Under the pieces are notes generated by a model. The model ran no database searches and had not been told where the DNA came from. It saw nothing but the letters and a program-made list of their open reading frames with translations. This document shows, one piece after another, positions 26,147-33,120 of a DNA stretch of 64,000 nucleotides; within the stretch, counting starts at the first letter, position 1, and the number at the start of each line of letters is the position of its first letter. The stretch comes from Streptomyces sp. JB150 (GTDB lineage: Bacteria; Actinomycetota; Actinomycetes; Streptomycetales; Streptomycetaceae): the NCBI RefSeq assembly GCF_011193355.1, contig NZ_CP049780.1, positions 3,609,085 through 3,673,084 of the forward strand, written 5' to 3'. A program made the translations under genes and the position numbers.

Positions 26147-27001
26147 CTAAATTGAGGGGGACGGCAGGAGGCGACGGGGGGTGGTCGGGGAGTCCGTCAG
26201 ACTGGTCGGACCGAACAGCAGGTTCCGCCATTCCTCGGACTGGGTACGGGCTTCGGAGCTGCCCAGGATGAGACGTTCCAGCGACCGCAGCCGCTCGCCG
26301 GGCTCGATGCCCAGTTCCTCGCTGAACCGCCGCCGGGTGGTGCGGAACAGCGCCAGCGCGTCGGCCGTGCGGCCGGACTGGAACAGGGCGATCATCAGCT
26401 GCGCGATCAGCGTCTCGCGGAAGGGGTGCTCGGTCACGTGGTGGGTGAGTTCACCCAGGATCCGCCGGTGGTAGCCGAGGCGCAGCTCCAGTTCGAAGCA
26501 GTCCTCCAGGGCGGAGTGGTAGTCCTCGTGGTACTTGAGGGCGACGCTGTCCAGCAGCGGGCTGCCGAGACCGGCGCCGAGCGGTCCGCGCCACAGTGCG
26601 AGGGCCTCGCGGAACAGCCCGACCACCTCGCCGGGCGCCCTCGTGCGTGCCTCCAGCCGGGCCTGGCCGATCAGCCGGGCGAACCGGTGCAGGTCGATGT
26701 CGTCGTCGCGGACCTGGAGTTGGTATCCGGTCTTGTGCGTCTCGATGGTGGCGGGAACATCACCGCCGGCGAATTGCCGACGTAATGACGAAATACAGAT
26801 GCGTATCTGACTGCGGTCCGTGACGGGCGGGGAGTCGTCCCATATGGCTCTTATCAGGCGCTCCACCTCGATGACCCGGTTGCTTTCCAGCAGCAGCATG
26901 TTCAGCAGAATGCGCTGCCGATCTCCACTGAGTTTCACCTCTCCCTTGGCCCCGTGCACGACAAGAGGCCCGAGCGCCAGAAATGCAGGGTTCCCGGTCA
27001 T
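26147..27001 (-). CDS. griR: SARP family pathway activator (GriR-type)
   Basis: A 284-residue Streptomyces antibiotic regulatory protein. The N-terminal OmpR-like winged helix (about 1-95) has LSGDRQRILLNMLLLESNRVIEVERLIRAIWDDSPP and RICISSLRRQF, then GYQLQV; the bacterial transcriptional activation domain follows (about 100-250). It should bind direct repeats upstream of the cluster promoters. In S. griseus, GriR links A-factor and phosphate depletion to grixazone genes. Codons such as ATA and AGA make it less G+C-biased than its neighbours. The ATG at 27001 is chosen because an earlier start would overlap the upstream gene. Confidence 0.85.
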   Translation of the reverse strand: MTGNPAFLALGPLVVHGAKGEVKLSGDRQRILLNMLLLESNRVIEVERLIRAIWDDSPPVTDRSQIRICISSLRRQFAGGDVPATIETHKTGYQLQVRDDDIDLHRFARLIGQARLEARTRAPGEVVGLFREALALWRGPLGAGLGSPLLDSVALKYHEDYHSALEDCFELELRLGYHRRILGELTHHVTEHPFRETLIAQLMIALFQSGRTADALALFRTTRRRFSEELGIEPGERLRSLERLILGSSEARTQSEEWRNLLFGPTSLTDSPTTPRRLLPSPSI

Positions 27002-27051
27002 GATCCCCCCGAAGTCTTGGCGGCGATACGGAGTCGCCGCCTCTCCGTAGC

Positions 27052-27669
27052 TCACCAGCTCGGCAGGAACTTTAGTCCCCATCCTTCCGGCGCAGCCAAC
27101 TGATGGCTTATTTCCCTACCCAGCCGCACCATTTCATCCAGCAGACGTGCCCGGTCGAGGCCGCCCGCGTCCAGTGCTCTCAACTTCGCCCGATTTACCA
27201 GCTCGACCATCAGGACTTTCGCCGTCTCGTCGTCCGATGCCACGAAGACGTCGACGGGCTGCTGGTCCAGCTCGCCGCGGTAGATGGATTCGGCGTCCCC
27301 GGCGGGGCACGCCCTGACCCAGCGGGCCTCGGGCGCGACGTCGACCAGATCCCGCATGCGTCGCCCGGCGGTCCGCTCGTGCGGCGCGGTGACCTCCACG
27401 AGCACCTTCCCGGCGAGCGTTCCCGCCCTGGTCCGCAGGGCCTGGGCGCTCTCGTCCCGCGGTGCCGCGAGGATCACCAAATCTGGCTGAAAGGACACAT
27501 GTGCGGTGCAGGCGACGACGGCTCCGGGAGTTCCGGCGGCGGCTTCCCGGGCCACTGCGCGGGCTCGTCCGATACGGCGATCGGCCAGCAGGACGACCGC
27601 GCCCGCGACGGCAGCCCGCCGCGCCATCGCCCTGCCCATGTCGCCCGCCCCGATGACTCCCACTCTCAT
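27052..27669 (-). CDS. NAD(P)-binding protein, F420-reductase/P5C-reductase-like
   Basis: A 205-residue protein starting MRVGVIGAGDMGRAMARRAAVAG, the dinucleotide-binding motif of NADPH:F420 reductase and pyrroline-5-carboxylate reductase-like folds, followed by VVLLADRRIGRA and LVILAAPRDESAQAL. The C-terminal part is short (to LKFLPSW), so an all-helical dimerisation domain is largely absent. The reaction is unknown. It is co-directional with and 50 bases upstream of the SARP gene and divergent from the LuxR-type gene. It may be the last member of the pigment island. Confidence 0.65.
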   Translation of the reverse strand: MRVGVIGAGDMGRAMARRAAVAGAVVLLADRRIGRARAVAREAAAGTPGAVVACTAHVSFQPDLVILAAPRDESAQALRTRAGTLAGKVLVEVTAPHERTAGRRMRDLVDVAPEARWVRACPAGDAESIYRGELDQQPVDVFVASDDETAKVLMVELVNRAKLRALDAGGLDRARLLDEMVRLGREISHQLAAPEGWGLKFLPSW

Positions 27670-27884
27670 TGCTGGTCGGCTCCCGCTCCTGGCCTGCACG
27701 GACGGAACGTTTCGGTGGGCACGGGCGGCCCCGCGCCGCGGACCACCTCGTTCCGGCCGCCACCCTTCCGCAACCCGCGCGGCTTTTCATCCCCGCATTC
27801 GAGGGGAGTCGCGCCCGCGCCCGCCGGCGCATACCCCTCAAGTGCGGGGTTGGCCGCGGACCGGCGGCCTGCGACCATCGGACG

Positions 27885-29015
27885 GTGACCAGTGCCCAGC
27901 CGACCCGAGTCGACACCGGACGCACCGAACTCCTCAGCCGAGCCGCGCGGAGCACCGATCCGCTCGCCATGTTCGCGGAGACCTCCCACCACCTGCGCAG
28001 GCTCATGCCGTACGACGCCGCGGTCTGGCGGGTCACGGATCCGCAGACCGGGATGATGGCCGCCCCCATCCGCGCCGAGAACCTGGACGAGAAGGGCTGC
28101 GCGGTCTACTGGGAGTGCGAACTGTTCACGGAGAACGTCAACCTCTACCGCGACCTGGCCCAGGCCGAGCGGCCGGTGGCGGGGCTGCGCGAGGCCACCG
28201 GCGACCTGCCCGCGCGCAGCAGCCTGTTCCAGGCGTTCATGAAGCCGCGCGGCCTGCAGGACGAGTTACGGGCCGTGCTCCGCGTCGGCGGACGCCCGCA
28301 CGGGCACATCAGCCTCTTCCGCGCGAAGGGCCGTCCGGCGTTCGGACCGGCCGAGACCAAGCTCATCGAGAGTCTGATCACCCCCCTGGCCAGGAAGCTG
28401 CGCTCGTTCGCCGGAACCGTCCCGCAGTCCCTGCCCGACACCCCGCACGGCCCCGGCCTGCTGCTGTTCGACGCGACCGGCACGCTGCTGTCCGCGAACG
28501 ACGACGCGCTGGCCCACCTCGAGGACCTGCCCGAGGGTCCCGCCGTGCGGGCGGCCTCCGGACTGGAGGTGCCGGCCTGGATCCAGTCCACCGCGCTGAA
28601 GGCCCGCGCGATCGCCCAGGAGCGGGACCGGGGGCACGCCCGGGTGCGGGTGCGCGCCCGCAGCGGCCGCTGGCTGGTGTGCCACGCCTCGTGCCTGCGG
28701 GAGGCGGACGGTTCGCTCGGCCCCTCCGCGGTGGTGATCGAACCGGCGAAGACCTCCGAGGTCGTGCCGCTCATCGTGGACGCCTACGAGCTGACCGAGC
28801 GCGAGACCGAGGTGACCCAGTGCATCGCCCGCGGGCTGTCCACCGGCCAGATCGCCCAGGAGCTCCACCTGTCGCCGCACACGGTCCGCGACTACGTGAA
28901 GGCCGTCTTCGAGAAGGTCGGCGTCTCCAGCCGCGGCGAGCTGGTCGGCAAGCTGTTCACCGAGTACTACGCGCCCCGCGCCGAGCCGGGCATCGTCCGC
29001 GTCCACGACAGCTGA
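27885..29015 (+). CDS. LuxR-type HTH transcriptional regulator
   Basis: A 376-residue protein. The C-terminal LuxR helix-turn-helix is clear: ELTERETEVTQCIARGLSTGQIAQELHLSPHTVRDYVKAVFEKVGV near 305-350. The N-terminal two thirds look like a GAF/PAS sensor (MPYDAAVWRVTDPQTG, LLLFDATGTLLSANDDALAHLEDL). There is no receiver domain. The GTG at 27885 (MTSAQPTRVD) is chosen over an open upstream frame that reads as low-complexity. It is divergent from the NAD(P)-binding gene across a 215-base region that should hold both promoters. Confidence 0.82.
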   Translation: MTSAQPTRVDTGRTELLSRAARSTDPLAMFAETSHHLRRLMPYDAAVWRVTDPQTGMMAAPIRAENLDEKGCAVYWECELFTENVNLYRDLAQAERPVAGLREATGDLPARSSLFQAFMKPRGLQDELRAVLRVGGRPHGHISLFRAKGRPAFGPAETKLIESLITPLARKLRSFAGTVPQSLPDTPHGPGLLLFDATGTLLSANDDALAHLEDLPEGPAVRAASGLEVPAWIQSTALKARAIAQERDRGHARVRVRARSGRWLVCHASCLREADGSLGPSAVVIEPAKTSEVVPLIVDAYELTERETEVTQCIARGLSTGQIAQELHLSPHTVRDYVKAVFEKVGVSSRGELVGKLFTEYYAPRAEPGIVRVHDS

Positions 29016-29038
29016 GGACGGCGCCTCCCTGGCTGCCC

Positions 29039-29073
29039 CTCTTCCGGCTGCCCTGCCTCTTCCGGCTGCCCTG
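29039..29073. repeat. 18-bp tandem duplication after the LuxR gene
   Basis: CTCTTCCGGCTGCCCTGC at 29039-29056 is repeated at 29057-29074 with only the last base changed. It lies 23 bases after the LuxR-type stop. Confidence 0.85.
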
Positions 29074-29181
29074 AGCCCCTGCCTCCCGCGCCTCCCTGAC
29101 GACGGCATGACAGGGTGACGGATACACTCACCGCCGGCAACAGGCGCCCCTCGGGGCACGGCAGTCACAGGGGAGGCCGCG

Positions 29182-29361
29182 GTGGCGGTGAACGCCAAGA
29201 AGATCGCCGTCTATCTGATCGTGGTCTTCGTGCTGTACGTGATCATCACGGACCCGGCCAAGGCCGCCGACTACGTCCAGATAGGCTTCGAGGGCATATC
29301 GGACGCCGCGGGGGCACTGGGCGACTTCGCGACGTGGGTCGCCAACGGAGGAAAGTCATGA
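29182..29361 (+). CDS. Small single-pass membrane protein, 59 residues
   Basis: Starts with a GTG (MAVNAKKIAVYLIVVFVLYVIITDPAKAADYV) behind GGGGAGG. A membrane helix spans about residues 7-23, followed by a short amphipathic tail ending ATWVANGGKS. Its TGA overlaps the ATG of the Dabb gene (ATGA at 29358-29361), so the two are co-translated. Function is unknown. Confidence 0.72.
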   Translation: MAVNAKKIAVYLIVVFVLYVIITDPAKAADYVQIGFEGISDAAGALGDFATWVANGGKS

Positions 29362-29651
29362 TCCGCCACCTGGTCCTGTTCAAGCTCGACGCGGACGTCG
29401 ACCGCGACGACCCCCGTGTGGTCAAGGGGGTCGAGACGTTCCGCGCGCTCGAGGGGCGGATCCCCGAGATCCGCTTCTGGGAGCTGGGCTGGAACATCAG
29501 CGACCGCCCCATCGCCTACGACTTCGCCATCAACTCGGGCTTCGACGACGCCGACGCGCTGCGCCGGTACGTGGAGCACCCGGATCACCAGGCGGGTGTG
29601 GCGCTCTGGAAGGAGTTCGCCACCTGGGTGATCGCGGACTACGAGTACTGA
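29358..29651 (+). CDS. Dabb (stress-responsive A/B barrel) domain protein
   Basis: A 97-residue dimeric alpha/beta barrel protein: MIRHLVLFKLDADVD at the N-terminus, the conserved IRFWELGWNISDRPIAYDFAINSGFDDADALRRYVEHPDHQAGVALWKEF core and a final TWVIADYEY. Dabb proteins are stress-linked or bind small aromatic ligands; the role here is unknown. Coupled to the preceding small membrane protein and followed by a strong terminator, upstream of the SigF gene. Confidence 0.88.
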   Translation: MIRHLVLFKLDADVDRDDPRVVKGVETFRALEGRIPEIRFWELGWNISDRPIAYDFAINSGFDDADALRRYVEHPDHQAGVALWKEFATWVIADYEY

Positions 29652-29675
29652 GCCGCGCACACCCCTCGACTCCGG

Positions 29676-29704
29676 CCCCCCGCCCTCCCGGCGGGGGGCT
29701 TTTT
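29676..29704 (+). terminator. Intrinsic terminator after the Dabb gene
   Basis: CCCCCCGCC (29676-29684) pairs with GGCGGGGGG (29690-29698) with a CTCCC loop, followed by CTTTTTCC. Confidence 0.92.
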
Positions 29705-29763
29705 CCTACCGCATATAGGGCCTTTTGCCCCAACTCATCCCTCAACACGGCGTTATGAGGTGC

Positions 29764-29796
29764 TTGCACACAGTGCACATGTCTTGTGATGCTATG
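29764..29796 (+). promoter_or_regulatory. Candidate promoter of the SigF-type gene
   Basis: TTGCAC at 29764-29769 and GATGCT at 29788-29793 are spaced 18 bases. The -35 overlaps a small palindrome TGCAC-ACA-GTGCA (29765-29777), possibly an operator. Confidence 0.35.
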
Positions 29797-29803
29797 ACCG
29801 CTT

Positions 29804-30649
29804 TTGACGGATGAGTTGACCGATGAAGAGGTGGCGTTGACCGTGTCGGCCAGTACTGCGCCGCCCCAGGAGACCGCACCGCGCAGCCGCGGTGCCGACA
29901 CCCGGGCCCTCACCCAGGTCCTCTTCGCCCAGCTCAAGGAACTGGAGCCGGGCACGCCGGAGCACGACCGGGTGCGCGGGGCGCTCATCGAGGCCAACCT
30001 CCCGCTCGTGCGGTACGCCGCCGCCCGCTTCCGCTCCCGCAACGAGCCCATGGAGGACGTCGTCCAGGTCGGCACCATCGGGCTCATCAACGCCATCGAC
30101 CGCTTCGACCCCGACCGGGGCGTGCAGTTCCCGACCTTCGCGATGCCGACCGTGGTCGGCGAGATCAAGCGCTACTTCCGCGACAACGTGCGCACCGTCC
30201 ACGTACCGCGCCGGCTGCACGAGCTGTGGGTGCAGGTCAACAGCGCGACCGAGGACCTGACCACCGCCTTCGGACGCTCCCCGACGACCGCCGAGATCGC
30301 CGAGCGGCTGCGGATCTCCGAGGACGAGGTGCTGTCCTGCATCGAGGCCGGGCGGTCGTACCACGCCACCTCGCTGGAGGCCGCGCAGGAGGGCGACGGA
30401 CTGCCGGGACTGCTCGACCGGCTCGGCTACGAGGACCCCGCGCTGGACGGCGTGGAGCACCGGGACCTCGTCCGGCACTTGCTGGTGCAACTGCCGGAAC
30501 GCGAGCAGCGCATCCTGCTGCTGCGCTACTACAGCAACCTGACCCAGTCACAGATCAGCGCGGAACTCGGCGTCTCCCAGATGCACGTCTCCCGGCTGCT
30601 GGCGCGCAGCTTCCAGCGGCTGCGGTCGGCCAACCGCATCGAGGCCTGA
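29804..30649 (+). CDS. sigF: SigF-type (SigB/F/G family) sigma factor
   Basis: A 281-residue group 3 sigma factor. Region 2 reads [59 protein letters not shown]; region 3 has [17 protein letters not shown]; region 4 has [45 protein letters not shown]. SigF in Streptomyces acts late in spore formation. The frame opens at a TTG (29804); GTG codons at 29831 and 29843 are alternatives. It is followed by a close homologue, an order matching sigF-sigN in S. coelicolor (SCO4035-SCO4034, from memory). Confidence 0.88.
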   Translation: MTDELTDEEVALTVSASTAPPQETAPRSRGADTRALTQVLFAQLKELEPGTPEHDRVRGALIEANLPLVRYAAARFRSRNEPMEDVVQVGTIGLINAIDRFDPDRGVQFPTFAMPTVVGEIKRYFRDNVRTVHVPRRLHELWVQVNSATEDLTTAFGRSPTTAEIAERLRISEDEVLSCIEAGRSYHATSLEAAQEGDGLPGLLDRLGYEDPALDGVEHRDLVRHLLVQLPEREQRILLLRYYSNLTQSQISAELGVSQMHVSRLLARSFQRLRSANRIEA

Positions 30650-30999
30650 GGCGCGGCCGGCGCCGTGCGCCTCCCGAAGCCGGACACCCGTACGGAGCCG
30701 TTTGCGCACCGGGTGAATCGAACCGGCGCACAACCGAAAGCCTGATCCATCGACCACCCTCGCGGGCGAATCGCTCACCTGGGCGGTTGTGGTCGAACGT
30801 GTGCCGAAAAGCCGTCAGACCCTTTGTTTCCAGGGCGTTTTCGCGTCTTGCATGTCGACATGTCACTACAGCGTGTTGCCGACATGTGACATTCTGCGGG
30901 AAGCGCGTTTGCCGGAGCTTCGGCTCCGGTATTCAGGTGAAGGCTGCGTTCCTCGACGGGAGCGACCGCCAGACCGTCCCGCGACCCAAAGGGGGTGGC
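30650..30999. other. 350-base control region upstream of sigN
   Basis: No gene was recognised. The region has lower G+C than its flanks, a direct-repeat operator candidate (30856-30890), and TTCGCGTCTTG and GTTGCC elements that could belong to promoters. Confidence 0.5.
30856..30890. promoter_or_regulatory. Paired ACATGT elements upstream of sigN
   Basis: CGACATGTCAC (30856-30866) and CGACATGTGAC (30880-30890) are 11-base direct repeats 24 bases apart, each with a palindromic ACATGT core. They lie about 110-145 bases upstream of the sigN ATG and could be a two-site operator. Confidence 0.4.
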
Positions 31000-31941
31000 A
31001 TGTCCGCAGACCAGGGCAGCTCGAAGGTGCTCACGCTCACGAAGAGCGAGGGAGCGACCGTCGAGCCCGACGTGCTCGACGACGTTACGGCCCTCGGGGC
31101 CGCGCCGGCCCCGGCCCTCCCGACGGCAGACGTCCCGGCGGATCTCCCGGCCGAAGTCCCGGCGCTGCCGGCCTCGGGGGACATCGACACCCGCACCCTG
31201 TCCCGCTCCCTGTTCCTGCGGCTGGCCGCCCTCGACGAGAACAGCCCCGAGCGCGCCTACGTCCGGGACACCCTGATCGAGCTGAACCTCCCCCTCGTGC
31301 GCTACGCGGCGGCCCGCTTCCGCTCCCGCAACGAGCCGATGGAGGACATCGTCCAGGTCGGCACGATCGGCCTGATCAAGGCCATCGACCGGTTCGACTG
31401 CGAACGCGGCGTGGAGTTCCCGACCTTCGCGATGCCGACGGTCGTGGGCGAGATCAAGCGGTTCTTCCGGGACACCTCGTGGTCGGTCCGCGTGCCGCGG
31501 CGGCTGCAGGAGCTGCGCCTGGCCCTGACCAAGGCCAGCGACGAGCTGTCCCAGAAGCTGGACCGCTCCCCCACGGTCGGCGAACTCGCCTCCGTGCTGG
31601 GCGTGTCCGAGGACGACGTGGTCGACGGCCTGGCGGTCGGCAACGCGTACACGGCCTCCTCGCTGGACTCGCCGGCCCCCGAGGACGACGGCGGCGAGGG
31701 TTCCCTGGCCGACCGGCTCGGGTACGAGGACAGCGCCCTGGAAGGCGTCGAGTACCGGGAGTCCCTGAAGCCCCTGCTCGCCAAGCTGCCGCCCCGCGAG
31801 CGCCGGATCATCATGCTCCGCTTCTTCGCCAACATGACGCAGTCGCAGATCGGCGAGGAGGTCGGCATCTCCCAGATGCACGTCTCCCGGCTGCTGACGC
31901 GCACGCTGGCCCAGCTGCGGGACGGACTCATCTCCGACTGA
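31000..31941 (+). CDS. sigN: SigN-type (SigB/F/G family) sigma factor
   Basis: A 313-residue sigma factor, paralogue of the preceding gene. An N-terminal Ala/Pro/Asp-rich extension (about 70 residues) precedes region 2 ([53 protein letters not shown]) and region 4 ([48 protein letters not shown]). The ATG at 31000 follows GGGGGTGG. SigN is tied to aerial-growth and stress programmes in Streptomyces. The long separate leader suggests independent control from sigF. Confidence 0.87.
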   Translation: MSADQGSSKVLTLTKSEGATVEPDVLDDVTALGAAPAPALPTADVPADLPAEVPALPASGDIDTRTLSRSLFLRLAALDENSPERAYVRDTLIELNLPLVRYAAARFRSRNEPMEDIVQVGTIGLIKAIDRFDCERGVEFPTFAMPTVVGEIKRFFRDTSWSVRVPRRLQELRLALTKASDELSQKLDRSPTVGELASVLGVSEDDVVDGLAVGNAYTASSLDSPAPEDDGGEGSLADRLGYEDSALEGVEYRESLKPLLAKLPPRERRIIMLRFFANMTQSQIGEEVGISQMHVSRLLTRTLAQLRDGLISD

Positions 31942-32013
31942 GGGCACGTCGGCGGGTCCGGCTGAGGGCCCGTCAGCGGTCCGACCGACAGCACGTCAGC
32001 GGGTCGTCGAGGC
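31942..32013. repeat. Three degenerate 24-bp tandem units after sigN
   Basis: Units starting GGGCACGTCGGCGGG (31942), GGGCCCGTCAGCGG (31966) and AGCACGTCAGCGGG (31990) follow the sigN stop directly. A second repeat, TGCCTGCCGTGTGCCCGG / TGTCTGCCGTGTACCCGG, lies at 32098-32133. Confidence 0.65.
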
Positions 32014-32144
32014 CGACGACTTGGCAGAGCACCGGACACGACCTGCGGGACTTGTGGCCGCCGAGGCGCCGTGACACGCGCGTCGGCGGCCGTCGTGTGC
32101 CTGCCGTGTGCCCGGTGTCTGCCGTGTACCCGGACAGCGGGCGG

Positions 32145-32339
32145 TTACTTCAGCGCGAGCCAGGCGACGGCGGCGACGATCGCGACGGCGACGACGACAC
32201 CGACGATCAGACCGATCCGGGGGCCCGCCGGGGCGGACGCCTGCCGCTGGGCCTGGGGCGCCTCGTCGACGAACGCGCGGAACATCTGGGTGCTGCCTGC
32301 GGGGTCGTAGTTGCCCTGCGGGTTCTGGGTGTTGGACAT
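32145..32339 (-). CDS. Small C-terminally anchored membrane protein, 64 residues
   Basis: Begins MSNTQNPQGNYDPAGSTQMF at an ATG (32339), has a hydrophilic Gln/Ala/Pro-rich N-terminal 40 residues and a single C-terminal membrane helix (IGLIVGVVVAVAIVAAVAWLALK). This tail-anchored layout is common among small Streptomyces proteins of unknown role. It is divergent from the MarR gene and convergent with sigN. Confidence 0.65.
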   Translation of the reverse strand: MSNTQNPQGNYDPAGSTQMFRAFVDEAPQAQRQASAPAGPRIGLIVGVVVAVAIVAAVAWLALK

Positions 32340-32483
32340 GCCCCGAGACCCTAGCGAAGAGACGGCAGCGGCCCAAGGCCGGGGTTGCGAAGGCCCGCGC
32401 GGGGCCGCCGGGGCGCGCGGGCGCGCGGGGCGCGCCGGGTCACCCCCACAGCCCTCCCCACCTGCGTCTTTACAGTCGCCAAT

Positions 32484-32569
32484 ACTTGCCTTTGCCAAGT
32501 TTTTGGTCCCGCATGCCCGTTTTCGTTTGCCTGCAGCAACCATCCATTCCTATGGTTGCCCTAAGCAAC
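32484..32569. promoter_or_regulatory. Multiple MarR-type operator palindromes
   Basis: ACTTG-7-CAAGT (32484-32500), GCAACCAT-8-ATGGTTGC (32536-32559) and GTTGC-CCTAA-GCAAC (32555-32569) lie between the divergent small membrane protein and MarR genes. The last two overlap and share a GCAAC/GTTGC half-site. The nearest ends 20 bases before the MarR start, fitting autoregulation. Confidence 0.65.
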
Positions 32570-32588
32570 AAAGAACCGGGAGATGCCC

Positions 32589-33107
32589 ATGGCCGAGCAG
32601 GCGCTGTACGAGGAGCTGGTACGTCAGTTCAGTGCCTTCGGTGCCGTGAAGCGGGAGATGGGACGGATCCTGCCGTCCGACTGCCCCGCCGGCTCCGCCG
32701 CCGTGCTGACCCTGCTCGGACGGCACGGCGAGATGCGGATGAGCAGGCTCGCCGAGCTGCTGAGCGTCGACATGTCGGTGACCAGCCGCCATGTCGCCCA
32801 CCTCGCCGAGCGCGGCTGGCTCGAACGCTCCCCCGACCCGGCGGACAAGCGCTCCCGCCTGCTGCACCTGACCGCGGCCGGCGAGGCCCAGCTGGACGAG
32901 CTGTCCCGGCGGACCACCCGGCTGCTCGCCGAGCGGCTGAGCGACTGGACCGACGAGGAGGTCGTCCGGCTCACCGGCCTGATGGCCCGGCTGCGGGCCA
33001 GCTTCGACGACTGCCGCGCCGCACCGCCCCGGCCGCCGCGGCCCCCCGCACCGCCGCGGGGCGCGCGCCCGGTTCCCGACACCCGTACACCCGCAGCGAC
33101 GACGTAA
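32589..33107 (+). CDS. MarR family transcriptional regulator
   Basis: A 172-residue winged-helix repressor: LTLLGRHGEMRMSRLAELLSVDMSVTSRHVAHLAERGWLERSPDPADKRSRLLHLTAAGEAQLDEL is the MarR helix-turn-helix and wing. The C-terminus is an unusual Pro/Arg-rich tail (APPRPPRPPAPPRGARPVP). The ATG at 32589 is chosen because GGGAG lies 6 nt upstream; the ATG at 32583 abuts it. The MFS exporter starts 14 bases after its stop, so it probably controls that transporter through the upstream palindromes. Confidence 0.88.
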   Translation: MAEQALYEELVRQFSAFGAVKREMGRILPSDCPAGSAAVLTLLGRHGEMRMSRLAELLSVDMSVTSRHVAHLAERGWLERSPDPADKRSRLLHLTAAGEAQLDELSRRTTRLLAERLSDWTDEEVVRLTGLMARLRASFDDCRAAPPRPPRPPAPPRGARPVPDTRTPAATT

Positions 33108-33120
33108 GAAAAGGAAGCCC

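Noticed and set aside
13819..29200. Integrative element with attachment-site duplication at tRNA-Ser(CGA)
   Set aside because: No integrase and no second copy of the tRNA 3' end (GGTTCAAATCCCTCCGCTACC) were found on the right side of the pigment cluster.
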